Positions 22,179-33,712 of a stretch of 38,865 nt of DNA are shown here, piece by piece. The stretch's first letter is position 1; each line of letters opens with the position of its first letter. The position numbers and the translations under genes were made by a program. The stretch comes from Cochliopodium minus (lineage: Eukaryota > Discosea > Himatismenida > Cochliopodiidae): positions 134,142-173,006 of the forward strand of contig JAMYWO010000073.1 in NCBI GenBank assembly GCA_024220525.1. The letters are read 5' to 3'. The notes beneath the pieces are model-generated. The model was not told the DNA's origin. It did no database searches and worked only from the letters and a program-made list of their open reading frames with translations.

Positions 22179-24913
22179 ATGAAAAAATTTAATTTAATAA
22201 TCTTGTTTATCCTTTTTAATTATTCCATGGCATGTTCTCTCATCGCAAGTAAATTTTGAATTTAATAAATAAGAATTCCAAAACTAAAAATAGAAATCTA
22301 AAAACATAAAGACTGCTCTCAACTACAAAATATCGATCCAAATGGAAATTATTGTTTGCAAACAAACATTGATTGTGGAATGATTAATTTTTTACCTATT
22401 GGATCTTCCACTGCATTTACTGGACAATTTCGTAAGATAATATTCAAAAATTTTGAAAAGGAAAAAAGTATTTAACTTCATATAGATGGGAACGGATTTA
22501 AGATTTGCAATTTAAATTTTGTCGATGATAATACGGCTGTTGGATTGTTTGCAGTTACAAATGGGGCCATCATCGAAAATATTGTGATTTTTAATGTTTC
22601 AATCACTTCATTAGCTGGAGATTTGGGAGTAGTGGTGGGAAATGCAATTAATTCAACCTTCAACAATATTTTGTTGTCAGGATTCATCAATATAGTGAGC
22701 AATAATAATGGTTCAAAGGTATTTTAATTTTATATTAGGGATTTCCAAAAATATTATAACACAGTTTAAATTTTGTTAGTTAAAATATTATATCCGCTAA
22801 CAAGTTGTTATAATAATTGGACATGTCTATTTTATATTCAAAAATTTTTCAATTTTTTAACAAAACAAGGTTGGAGGAATAGCAGGAGCAGCTAGTTCTG
22901 GAACAGTTTTCAATAACATTATAATAGACAAATTAAATTTAACCCTATCTAACCCTTCTTCTATTAATGAATCATCTTCTGGGGGAATGGGTAAATTAAA
23001 CCATAATTTCGACAACAAAACATTTGTCAAATTTTATTTTTTTTAAAAGTTGGGGAAGGAAACGATGTAACAATAAATAATTCTACTGTAAAGTCATTCA
23101 TTAGTCAAGGGTTTACAAATTCAGGTAAATTATTTTGTTTCAAAATAAAAGGGATCACAAATAAAATTTATTTAATTTTATCTAGGAGGGTTTATTGGGA
23201 AATCTCAAATCTTCCAAAGTAATCTTATTTGTTTTTTCTTTTGTTTTTTAATTTTGTTTTTCTTTTTTGATAGTAATAAATAACAATTATGTCCAATTTA
23301 CCAATATTTTCTCCTATTCTTTGTAAAAACTACATTATTTTCAATTTTTATTTGGATGTTTTTTATTATAAATTAGTGCTGGAGGTGTTGTAGGTTATAT
23401 TAGCGCACCGACTTCTACTGTAGGCTCAATCATCGATCTAACGCAAATTTCTTCACTTTCTATTGTCACCACGTTTTGTAAAAATTAAAAATTTTGAATC
23501 TTTAAAAATTTAAATTAATTTTTATATTTTAGACAACGGTAGTTGTGGTAAAAATCGAAAATTTTTTTTTTTTTTTTTAAAAATGTTTTTTATTAAAGGA
23601 GGGTTTGTGGGTCATTCCCAAGGAAACATAAATATTACTAATTCATATGTCGAGAACATCAATTTGGTTTGGTAAAATAATTCTGTTTTTACGTAAAATT
23701 TAGTTATAATTCGAATTAAAAATAGCATTTCTCATTCTGGTGGTTTCATCGGATCCACAATAAATAAATCATATTTTTCCAATTCCACTTTAGGAATTTC
23801 AGATGGAAATATCACGAACATGATAATTTCTCAATCTGGAAGTAATTATTTTTTTGTTTGAACATAAAATTAATAATAATTAATTTTTATTTTTAAATAA
23901 GAAACTGCAGGTTTTGTGGGTAACATTTTTAAAATAAGTGGATTTTTGATGAAATATTTTGTCATCGTTTTTAGCGTATTCGACTCAAGAAGTGAAGATC
24001 TTTGATTCAAATGTTTTTAATCTCTATACTCAAGGAACAAGTCAATCAGGAGGATTCATAGGATTTTGTCAAAATGTAAACAAATAAATTTTCTTCATTT
24101 TAAAATTTTAAATTTATAATGTTAGACTATTATGACTAATTGTAAATTACTTTCTCGAAATGATCACATTAATTTATTTAATTCCACAAATTGTAACATT
24201 TTTTTTTTGAGTTTTGCAGTTTTATTGTTATTAAAATTTTATTTTGATTAGGCTCTGGAGGATTGATTGGTAAGTTCATTGAATTATTTTCAATAGAAAT
24301 GATTAATCTTTATCAAAAGGTCAAATAGGGAATATTGGAACTCTAAACTCCTGTCAAGTGCAAAATATTTTAATTAATATTCCATCAAACAGTAAATTTT
24401 TTATTTTTTATTTTTTATTTTTTATTTTTTATTATTTATTTTTATTTTTATTATTTATTTTTATTTTTATTATTTGTTTTTTATTTTTGATTTTATTTTT
24501 TATTTCTTACACTACAAAATGGTTTATTTAAATTAAAATCATTTTTCATTTTTTATTCATCTTAATTTTACATTTAAATATTTATGTATTTTACATTTTT
24601 TATTTTATTTTTATTATTTTTTATTTTTTATATGATAATTTTTTATTTTTTATTCATCACCATTTTATTAAAAGCTAAATGTCCGAATGAGTACTACAAA
24701 TTGATGAAAAAATGCTTCAAATTTAGTTCTGATGAGCGCCCTCATTTCAACAACCAAACTTCTGCGTGGAAGAAGGACTCCGAGAAGAACACTGTTGACA
24801 TTGTTGGATTTTTCGAGGAATACAAAAGAAAGATGAGTCTCACGTACACCTTGGAAAAACCCACCCAGCTTTCCAAAACCCACAAAATAAAAATTGTCGA
24901 TAAAATAAATTAA
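22179..24913 (+). CDS. Secreted GLUG-type beta-helix protein with kinase-like last exon
   Basis: Seventeen small exons: 22179-22248, 22312-22431, 22486-22718, 22870-22990, 23050-23124, 23186-23218, 23274-23322, 23377-23477, 23533-23547, 23599-23671, 23726-23841, 23902-23919, 23975-24075, 24126-24192, 24252-24269, 24320-24391, 24675-24913. Phases close to 506 residues. Residues 1-18 are a signal peptide. FTGQFHGNGFKICNL and GLFAVTNGAIIENI match the start of a GLUG repeat as in bacterial adhesins. Repeats marked by GGF[IV]G, GGVVG, GGLIG and many Asn/Ser sites follow. Most introns are phase 1 and cut just before or inside each G-G-x-[IV]-G turn. The last exon reads KCPNEYYKLMKKCFKFSSDERPHF, like subdomain XI of tyrosine-kinase-like kinases. 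No membrane segment or kinase core lies between. The first 16 exons are sound; the last join is doubtful. Confidence 0.75.
22752..22815. repeat. Intronic hairpin with the ATATCCGC core, copy B
   Basis: Nine-bp perfect arms TATTATAAC (22752-22760) and GTTATAATA (22807-22815) enclose ACAGTTTAAATTT and, after an 18-nt insertion relative to copy A, ATATCCGCTAACAAGTTGT. It lies in the intron 22719-22869 of the GLUG gene. Confidence 0.75.
24392..24674 (+). repeat. T-rich microsatellite intron before the kinase-like exon
   Basis: TTTTTTA and TTTTTA units (24400-24500) and further T-rich sequence fill the whole intron between the last GLUG exon and the kinase-like exon. No exon for a membrane helix or kinase lobe can be placed in it. 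Confidence 0.8.
24675..24913 (+). other. Exon encoding a protein-kinase C-terminal end
   Basis: About 79 residues. CPNEYYKLMKKCF...DERPHF matches the CP-x-x-[LY]-x-x-L-M-x-x-C-[WF]-x(5)-R-P-x-F end of TKL and tyrosine kinase domains. It is followed by a charged tail (VGFFEEYKRKMSL). Codons here are richer in C and G than in the GLUG exons. No ATP-binding, HRD or DFG motif exists anywhere upstream on this strand within the gene. Confidence 0.65.
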
Positions 24914-25066
24914 AATAAATTAAAAATAAATCAATAAGAATAAAAAAGAGGTTTAAAAATAAATTTATTAAAAAATATTAAAAAAATAAATAAATAATTG
25001 TTCAAAAAAATTTAATTGAAATATTTATTTACAAAAAGTGTTTTTATTAAAAAATAGGAGATGTTT

Positions 25067-26000
<934 letters not shown>

Positions 26001-26158
26001 TTTTATTTTATTTTATTCAATTCGATTCTTGATGATTTTTCAAAGGAAAGATCAATTAAACATAACCAATTCTCATTATTAATGAATCCATATATTGTGG
26101 ATGCCGCATCGACAGAGTAATAAAAAAAAAATAGAAACATTTTACAAAGAAGATTCAA

Positions 26159-26452
26159 ATGATGAATTTTGATTCTTATTTGACCATCATGTTAATCAAT
26201 ATCCTCATCATCTTTATGATCACCTCCATCACCCTCATAATAATCTCGAAGAGGATAAAAGACCCAGAGGTGAAAGAGAGGAACTTAAGGGACAAGAGAT
26301 TGATCAATATCTTCTTGATACTCAACTCCATAAATCAAATAGTGATGGTATATTATGTTATGTTGGAGATTTATCTCAATTTGGAGGACTCACCAGAATT
26401 CGAGCAATATTTCAAAATAGAAAATCTTTTTATGGTAAATTGCAGACTATGA
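26159..26452 (+). CDS. Small two-TM protein, possibly partial
   Basis: A 97-residue ORF with two strong membrane helices (LTIMLINILIIFMITSITLIIIS and INIFLILNSINQIVMVYYVML) joined by a charged loop (KRIKDPEVKERNLRDKR), as in the first two helices of a multi-pass receptor. A donor ATG|GTAAAT at 26435 could join an acceptor at 26475 and stop at once (TAG, 26485-26487), giving 95 residues. No later membrane exons were found before the ambiguous base at 26650. It shares a 158-bp divergent spacer with the Arf gene. Function unknown. Confidence 0.4.
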   Translation: MMNFDSYLTIMLINILIIFMITSITLIIISKRIKDPEVKERNLRDKRLINIFLILNSINQIVMVYYVMLEIYLNLEDSPEFEQYFKIENLFMVNCRL

Positions 26453-26649
26453 AGTTATACTTTCAACAATATTAGACTATTCCATAGAAATTTTTTTTGT
26501 CAAGAATTTAATATGCGCAATATAATTTGGATCAATTTTTATATTTCAACAAATGATAGTATATAAATTGATAATTGATTGAATATGATCATATTATCAT
26601 TTGTATATGTTGATTGATATTGATCCATTCTTTGATATATTTACTAACA

Positions 26650-26650
26650 N
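26650..26650. other. Ambiguous base (N)
   Basis: The only non-ACGT base in the window. Sequence changes abruptly here from non-repetitive to A/T-microsatellite type, so it may mark a scaffold join. Confidence 0.9.
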
Positions 26651-26704
26651 AAAAAAAAGAAATAAAAATAAAAAATTGATATAAAAAATAAAATAAATAT
26701 TATT

Positions 26705-28770
26705 TTAACTGTTTGCTTTGATGTACAATTCGTCAACTTCTCCACCTAGTTCTTCAGGGTTGAGTTCAGTTGAAGCGACGTCCATTGTGATGAATTCCTC
26801 TTCGAACTTGGCAGAATTATGACTGTTTGGTTGGGAATTTGACTTTTCTTTTTTAACTGACTTGATATGAAAAAAAAAAAATTAAAAATATTAAGTTAAA
26901 AAAATTTAAAAACTAATTAATTATTAAAATTTAAAAAAAAAATGAAAAAAAATAACAACAAAAATGAAAAATAAATAAAATTAAATATGTTAAACTTAAA
27001 AAATAAAAAAATAAAAAAATAAAAAAAAAGTTTTAAAAAAATGAAAATAAATAAATAAAATGAAAAAAATAAAAAAATAAAAATTAAAATATTTTTACTT
27101 TTTGAACTATTTCGTGAACTAAAATAGCATTAACCCACCATAGGTAGTGGAGACAGTTGGTCTTCATGAAAGTGGTGTAATAGTTGGTAGAGCAGCTGTT
27201 CAATCTAAACAAGGTACCCTTGCTCTTTGCGCTGACCATTTCTATGGTAACCCAATTTTCAAACAAATCCACTGCCAAAGGCTCTCCCTATCAAATTTAA
27301 TTTTATTTTTGTTTATTTTTTAAAATTTTATTATTATTTAGTTTTTAAATTTTAATTTTAAATTCTTCAATATATTTAAAATTTTTTGATATTATTTTTA
27401 ATTAGTTTTTAATTTTTAATTTTTGTTAAATTCTTTAATTTATTTAAAAATTAAATTTTAATTATAGTTTTTAAAAAATATTTTTAAAATTTTATTTTTA
27501 AATAATTTTTTTAATAATTTTTTAAATTTTTTAATTTTTTTATAAAAAATTTTTTCTTACTTGGAAGATGTATGACAGAGATCTTGGAACTGCATCTAGG
27601 TTTTCTTTGCTCACAATGAAAGGTGTTATCAAATTCACAAGCCCCAAATGTTTGACGAGCTCTTGTCTCAAAAACTTCAGGTCATTTTCTCTCGCTTTAA
27701 AATTAAAATAAAAAATAAATAAAAATAAAAATAAAACTTATCAAATAAAAAATATTTTTAATCAAAAATTAAGAAAATTTAAAAAAAAAAAAAAATGAAA
27801 TGAAAAAAATCTAAAAATCCAAAAATTAAAATATTAATTTACTAAAAAAATTAGAAAAAAATTAAAATAAAAATAAATCATAAAAAAAAAAAGAAGAAAT
27901 AATTTTTTTTGTAACCTTCAGTCTCATAAACTTTTTTGTAAGTAGGAGGGAAAATGATGTTTTGAAAATTGGGTTTTTTGATTTTAGGATCTTCTTGTCT
28001 ACCACCTCTCAAAAAGAAGAGAAGGAGGAGAAGAACGAGCAGAATTATCAAGAAAAATCCGACGCCAAGACCTGCTCCTAGGCCTATGGCGAGGGACCTG
28101 TTGTTTTGACAATCGTTTCTTACTGAACAATCTTTTTCTGAGCAAGTTTCTCCTTTGAATCTATGTTTAAATTAAAAAAAAATTGTTGAAATAAGAAATA
28201 AATTTTAATTTAATTGATTGTAAAATAAAAATAATTTCATTCCATCTAAATAATTTAAAAATTCAATTTTAAATCCTATTTTAAAAAAAAAATTTGAAAT
28301 AAAATTCATTTAAAATTAAACATTTTGAAAATATTATAAAATAAAATTAATAAAATAAAATAAAATTTTAAAATGAAAATAAAATTAATAAAATAAAATA
28401 AAACTAAAAATAAATAAAATAAAAATAAAAATAAAATAAAACTAAAACTAAAACTAAAAATAAAAATAAAATAAAATAACAAAATTTTTTGAATAATTGC
28501 AATTAAAGAAAAAACAAATAAAAAAAGTTTTTTACCCTGTAAAACAAGTACACTTGTTGAATGCAGTACAGTTACCACTTCCTGAACATAAATTTTTGAG
28601 AGTACAATCGAATAACGAACAATCCACACCAGTAAATCCTTGGAGACACGCACAACTGTATGGAGCAACGCAAACTCCGTTTGTGTTTGAACAGTTGTTC
28701 AAGGGTGTGCAATCATTCATCTCACAGTTACTTCCTAAGTATCCCGCATTACATTTACAAGTATTTGGTG
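26705..28770 (-). CDS. EGF-like / transmembrane / partial RasGAP receptor-like protein, 5' end missing
   Basis: Five joined exons: 28770-28536, 28160-27916, 27694-27561, 27287-27099, 26860-26705, about 319 residues. The first begins mid-codon (phase 1), so earlier exons are required, but only a microsatellite and the stop of the TPR gene lie upstream. The ectodomain has about three EGF modules (CKCNAGYLGSNC, CACLQGFTGVDC, CTCFTGFKGETC; the last is made by splicing). A membrane helix follows (SLAIGLGAGLGVGFFLIILL plus more Leu), then a basic stop-transfer. The cytosolic part has LVKHLGLVNLITPF, AKSKGTLFRLNS and CLHYLWWVNAILVHEI. TLFR-x-NS is the RasGAP arginine-finger signature. The second half of a RasGAP domain (FLR block) is absent; a 52-residue acidic tail follows. 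Confidence 0.7.
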
Positions 28771-28796
28771 CTTTAAAAAAAAAAAATCGAAATTTT

Positions 28797-28885
28797 AAAA
28801 ATAAAAAATAAAAATAAAAATAAAAATAAAAATAAAAATGAAAATAAAAATAAAAATAAAAATAAAAATAAAAATAAAAATGAAA
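28797..28885. repeat. AAAAAT hexamer microsatellite
   Basis: About 14 units with two interruptions (AAAATG). It lies between the stop of the TPR gene and the first visible EGF exon on the minus strand. In the sense direction it is stop-free and merges in frame with the EGF exon, giving a Phe/Tyr-rich open frame. Confidence 0.9.
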
Positions 28886-28936
28886 TATATTAAAATAATA
28901 AATAATAAAAAAATAAAATGAAATAATCATTTTATT

Positions 28937-31787
28937 TTAAAAACTATCGTTGATTACTCTTTTGATGTACTCAGAAAGATCAAACAAGGCACTGTCCCAC
29001 TTTTTATTTTTTTGATGGTGTTGAGCTCTGATTAAATAAGCATGTACCTCGTTTTCATTCAAGGAGATTGCGACTTGTGCATCTCTTTTTAAAAAAAAAT
29101 AAAAATAAAAATAAAATAAATAAAATAAAAGAATAAAAAAAAAATAAAATAAAAAAAATAAAAAAAAAATAATAAAAAATTAAAATTAATGATTAAAAAA
29201 AATTTGAAATGAAAATAAAAAAAAAAAATAAAAAATAAAAAGAATAAAAAATAAAAAAATAAAAAAAATAAAAAATAAAAAAAATAAAAAAAAATAAAAA
29301 AATAAAAAAAAATTTTTTTACTGAAATGCATCTTCCCATTTATCCAATAACAAATAAGAAGCTGCACGTTTGGAATACAAATCTGAAAATTTTTGAGGAG
29401 AATGTTGGATTGCATTGGTGAAAGAGTTGACAGCCCTTTGAGGTTGACTTGTCACGTAGTAAATGATACCAATGGCAGTCCATGCCTCGTAAAGTTTTTC
29501 ATCTCTTTTCAAAGCATTAATGAGATTTGCCTTTTCATCAGGATTAAAAATTTTACTTTAAATTTTATATATTTTTATATTCATTTAATATTTTTTATCA
29601 TTTTTTATTATTTTTGTTTTTTATTTAAAATATTTTTAATTTTTGATTTTTAATGTTAAATAAATTCATTTTTATTTTTTATTTTATATTTTTCATTTTA
29701 ATTTTTTTAATTTTTAATTTTTAATTTTTAATTTTTAATTTTTAATTTTCAATTTTTAATTTTTAATTTTTAATTTTTAATATTTAATTTTTATTATTTT
29801 ATTTTAATAATTTTTGCATTTTTAAAACTTTTTTACTTTAGCGTCTTCGTAATCCCCAGTTTGCAAAGAAACATTACCCAAACCCAAATAACCTCTACCA
29901 TTCTTGGGATCTTCATTGAGTTTTATGTAGTTCAGTTTGGCATTCTCAAAGTCTCCCATTCTCAAATAACAGTCCGCCTTACAATTCACCGCTTGAATAA
30001 ATTGCTTGTCTAAATAAAGGATGTTGTCACAAATTGAGATTGCTCTGTTTAGCTAAACAGAATAAATTTGATATTTAATTTGATACTCAATTTTATTTTA
30101 TTTTTAATTATAAATTTTTTTTTTGAAATCATTTCACAAAATTTTTTTGTTTATTCATTTTTAATTTTTAATTTTTAATTTTTAATTTTTAATTTTTAAT
30201 TTTTAATTTTTTTTTCTGATTACTTTGAAAATAAAATTTGATATTTAGAATTAATTCATTTTTATTACATTTTTTTATTTTCAAAATTATTATATTTCAT
30301 TTTTTGTTTTATTACTTCTTTATAAATCATTTTATATTATTTTTTTTAATTTTTTTTTTTAAAAAAAGACATACATCTCCCTTTTTCATTAAACACTGCG
30401 CAGTTGCCAAAAAAGCAGGGTAATTCTGAGGCTGAACAGTAGTCACTTTCTCATAGTCCCTAATCGCCAAATCAAACTGCCCAAGCTCCTCGTTACAACT
30501 AGCTCTCATAGTGTAATATCTTTTTAATAAATAAAACAATAAAATAAAATAAACAAATAAAGTAAATAAAAAATATAGTAAATTATCAAAAATCAAAAAT
30601 AAAATGAAAATAATAAAAAAATCGTAATTAATAAAAAATAAAAAAAAATTTAAAAATAGAAAAACAAATTAATACAATACAAATTAATAATTTTAAAATA
30701 TTTTAATAAAAAATAAATAGTAAAAAAAAAATAAAATTGAAAGTAAAAATAAAAAAAAAATAATCAATAAAGGTAATTTACAAAAAATAAAAAAAAATAA
30801 TAAAAATAATAAAAGTAAAAAAATAATGAAAATTTTGTCTAAATAAAAGATTTTAAAATTTTTTATTTGTTACCTATAATCGGAGCTGTCCTTCTTTATT
30901 GCCTCTTCTATACATTTGATGGCTTGTGGAATCAATCCCTTTTGCTTGTAGATGAGGGAGCGCCTGTAGCAGTCGTCCGCAGTATCAAGGGGAATGTTTT
31001 CGAGCTCTGAGAGAAATTCATTTTCCTTGTTGATTTCATCGTCGCTGTTGACTTCTTCTACATCATCTTCTTCAACTTTATATTTTTTTTCGTTGAAAAA
31101 TCAAAATAAATTTTTTTTTTAAATAATTATTTTGACAAGAATTAATTAGAATTGCAACTAAATTAAAAACTTTGAACATCGATGTGATGAAAGTCAATCA
31201 AGGTCCACAATGTATCCCGAAAAATAAATTTATTTTTCGAAAAATCATTTTATAAAAAAGTTTGTGATTTCAATTAATCTCCAAAAAAATTTGAAACAAT
31301 TTTTCTTTGAAATCTGATATAAACTGATCTGCAAAATTTAAGTTTATGAGAAATTCTTTTATATTTTGAAATGAGAAAAAATCCACAAAGGGATATGACC
31401 TGTATCTCTGAATAGAAATATTTTTTGTTTTTATAATAAAATTCCTCTTTGAAATATTGGATAGATAATTATTTATCAACAATATATTTGCTCTTCAATA
31501 CTAAAATTCCTTTCTTTTTTTTTTTTACCATCTTGATAAGAATTTTTATTTCCCTTATTTGATTTAATTGAAGTGCTGTATTGAATTAGATGGTCATATT
31601 TTTTTGCTGTGCAGAAATTTATTGAGAAAATATTCTTATTTTTTTTGGATTGTTTGAATAAAGATGTTGAATAATTGTTATATATGAAAGATTTGTTTTT
31701 GAATGGAAAGGATTTGTATCTATTGAATGAATTTTTGAAAACCAGCTTCATTTTTTTTTTTCTTTTAAAAAGTATACTTGAAGCCAA
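28937..31787 (-). CDS. TPR-repeat protein with basic N-terminal leader
   Basis: Six exons: 31787-31529, 31075-30874, 30519-30375, 30052-29837, 29530-29322, 29084-28937, encoding 392 residues. All phases close; the acceptor of exon 5 is the AAAAG at 29531-29535, not the nearer-looking AAAG upstream. The first 86 residues are Lys/Ser/Phe/Tyr-rich with almost no acid (SSILFKRKKKMKLVFKNSF), leader-like. An acidic patch (VEEDDVEEVNSDDE) follows, then about seven TPRs: DDCYRRSLIYKQKGLIPQAI, YYTMRASCNEELGQFDLAI, YPAFLATAQCLMKKGD, IQAVNCKADCYLRMGDFENA, GRGYLGLGNVSLQTGDYEDA, YEAWTAIGIIYYVTSQPQRA, LYSKRAASYLLLDKWEDAF. TPR arrays are co-chaperone or import adaptors; which one is not clear. Introns 2 to 5 are A/T repeats. 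Confidence 0.9.
29697..29790. repeat. AATTTTT heptamer microsatellite
   Basis: About a dozen 7-bp units on the plus strand with one C variant, in intron 4 of the TPR gene. A shorter array of the same unit lies at 30158-30210 in intron 3. Sense orientation is A-rich, opposite to most introns here. Confidence 0.9.
30158..30210. repeat. AATTTTT heptamer microsatellite, second array
   Basis: About seven units in TPR intron 3 (30053-30374), the same unit and orientation as the array at 29697-29790. It is separated from that array by exon 4. Confidence 0.85.
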
Positions 31788-32171
31788 CCAAAAGATGAAT
31801 TATTAAAAGTGCTTAACAAAATCATGGTTAATTTAAAACGAAGCTTTATGTTCCTTTTCAATTAATTAAAGAACTTAACAAATTGGAAAAATAAATACAA
31901 AATAAAATTCTGAAAAAGTTGTTCCATTTCTTTGCAACCACTGGGCAAAATAATTCTAAATTAAAGAATGAGGAACTTTATTTTGCTAAACACAAAGTGA
32001 CTATTTTTTATTCCATTCCATCCACAGATTTTACCAGGAAGTTGTAAGTAAAAAAAAAGTAAGAAGAATTCTGGAAATGGTTTAAGTCACAAAATTTTGA
32101 AAACAAAAAAGTTTTAAATTATTTTTTTTAATTTAAATTTTTTTTAATTTATATTTATATTTATATTTTTT
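31788..32171. other. Intergenic, no gene
   Basis: Spacer between the TPR gene start and the stop of the RKWA-motif exon, both on the minus strand. It should hold the TPR promoter. No coding signal or notable repeat seen. Confidence 0.5.
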
Positions 32172-32638
32172 TCATTTGTTTGTATTTTGATTTCCCTTTC
32201 GATACTTTTGCTCAAAATAAGACTTTACATCAGTAGTGTTCATCTTGTTAGCCCAACGTCTAGTGCCGCCAGAAGAAGGAGGGGTCTCAGGAGTCTCTTT
32301 GTTTTCAATATTATTGTTATTTTTATCTTTATTGTTATCTTTGTTGTTATCTTCGGAATTAGAATCATTTTGACTTTCGGAATTAACATTATTTTGTTGA
32401 TTTAATTGATTTTGAATTGGAGAAGGTGTCTCGTTTCTTTTTAAAGCCCACTTTCTCATTCCCTCTGTTCTGGGGGAGGAGGGGGGTGGATCGTTTCGGG
32501 GTGATGTGCTGGGTGATGTCTGTTCTACATCTAGGATGTCCGACTTTCTTTGTGCCCACTTTCTTAGTCCACTTTTGGGGGTGGTTGGTGTTTCTGGCTT
32601 TGGGGATGATGGAACTTTGTCTGTTTCTCCCTCTGTAT
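32172..32638 (-). CDS. C-terminal exon with three GxRKWA motifs and a KYR end, parent gene uncertain
   Basis: A 154-residue final exon with an acceptor TTAG at 32639-32642; it needs a phase-1 donor. It is disordered, Ser/Pro/Thr-rich (SPRNDPPPSSPRTEG) with a long Asn/Asp stretch. Three copies of one motif stand out: SGLRKWAQRKS, EGMRKWALKRN and GGTRRWANKMN. The end is TTDVKSYFEQKYRKG plus seven residues and TAA. The same two motifs occur in the RhoGEF tail at the other end of the window. The upstream exon on this strand is Rab B exon 2, but that ends in phase 0; joining them directly gives a stop after 24 residues. So either an exon is missing from the microsatellite between them, or this exon belongs to a gene broken here. 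A Met at 32459 could start a 95-residue product, but the coding pattern runs well upstream of it. Confidence 0.7.
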
Positions 32639-32702
32639 CTAATTTATAAGGAAAATAATTAAATAATCATTTTTACAGATTAAAATTATAAATTAAAATT
32701 TT

Positions 32703-32852
32703 TAAAAAATAAAAATAAAAATAAAAAATACATTTATAAGTTAAAAATAAAAATAAAAATAAAAAATAAAAATAAAAAAATATAAATAAAAATAAAAATA
32801 AAAATAAAAATAAAAATAAAAATAAAAATAAAAATAAAAATAAAAATAAAAA
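32703..32852. repeat. AAAAAT microsatellite between Rab B and the motif exon
   Basis: Hexamer units with short interruptions fill the apparent intron 32639-32864. On the minus strand this stretch has no AG before the terminal acceptor, so no hidden exon can be placed in it. Confidence 0.9.
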
Positions 32853-32864
32853 TATTATTTTTAC

Positions 32865-33672
32865 AATAAATAATCCATTTTTAAAGTTTTTTAAAAAGAT
32901 CTCTTTGAGTTTTTTTAGTTTTATTTTCATTTTATTTTTTCTGTTTTCGTCTATTTCTGATTCGTAAAGATCATATTTGGAAACAGTAAAAATAATAAAT
33001 GCATCTTCTTGTGAGTCTTCTTTTGTCTTTTTGAACAGCAACATGACTTGATCATTATTGTAATCGGTAGTTATATCATCCACTAAAATAATACCTTTCG
33101 CTCCTCTACAATAAGATGATGTTATTGTACTAAATCTTTCAGCAGATGACTAAAAAAATTGATTTGATAGTAAAAATGATCGATAATTTGATCACATATA
33201 CATGATAATATGTTAATTTTAGATATATTGATAAATTAAATAGTTTGGTTCAAATTATATGGCGAAGATTAAATTCTCCCAGTATATATCTTGGTTCAAA
33301 TATGTTATTGGCAAATTTAATCTTTATTTAAAATGATAAGGAGAGAGGATAGAAAGATATTTTCATATATTATTTTATTATAAACACATTTTCCTTCATT
33401 TATATCTTTAAATGGTCTTTAAAATAAAAGTGCATGTATCTTATATGTGCTTTAAATATTTATATTTTTTATTAAGAAAGGCTTACAGTATCCCATATCT
33501 GTAATTTCAATTTCTTATTTCCAATAACCATGGTCTTAATCTTAAAATCAACACCTATCGTTGTAACATACTTCTCATCAAAATTATCGTCGGCAAATTT
33601 CAACATAATGGAAGATTTACCACTCCTCTCAGTTCCCAAAATACCAATCTTTAACAAATAATCATAAGACAT
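32865..33672 (-). CDS. Atypical Rab-like GTPase (Rab B), truncated
   Basis: Exons 33672-33487 and 33149-32865, identical in length (186 and 285 nt) to exons 1 and 2 of the tandem gene upstream, so they are duplicates. 157 residues are visible. G1 is GTERSGKSS; the Rab-type switch I is TIGVDFKIK; KLKLQIWDT is the RabF2 region; ERFSTITSSYCRGAKGIILV is RabF3. G3, normally DTAGQE, reads DTSSAE, so both the conserved Gly and the catalytic Gln are lost. G4 is SKYD instead of NKxD. The third exon with G5, present in the sister gene, is missing: a microsatellite follows the donor. Read through, the frame encodes a Leu/Phe hydrophobic tail to a stop at 32673. The start is 41 bp from the sister gene's stop. 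Probably a broken or mis-assembled copy. Confidence 0.8.
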
Positions 33673-33712
33673 CTCAATTTCAATTTGAAATTCAAATCGA
33701 TATTTTTTTATT

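Noticed and set aside
28532-28930. ORF starting at 28930 as the true start of the EGF protein
   Set aside because: The Met lies 7 nt past the TPR stop, within an AATAAA-like signal, and the leader is pure microsatellite; a good acceptor (TTTAAAG) precedes the EGF exon. Kept only as a speculation in the findings.
29089-29415. Phe-rich minus-strand ORF downstream of a TPR exon
   Set aside because: It is read-through of exon 5 into a T-rich repeat intron, past a good GTAAAA donor.
29322-29560. Stop codon at the start of a TPR exon
   Set aside because: It arises only from using the upstream AAAG acceptor. The AAAAG at 29531-29535 keeps phase 0 and the TPR consensus.
32172-33672. Rab B and the RKWA exon as one confirmed fusion gene
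   Set aside because: Phases disagree (0 versus 1) and no intermediate exon can be placed, so they are listed separately.
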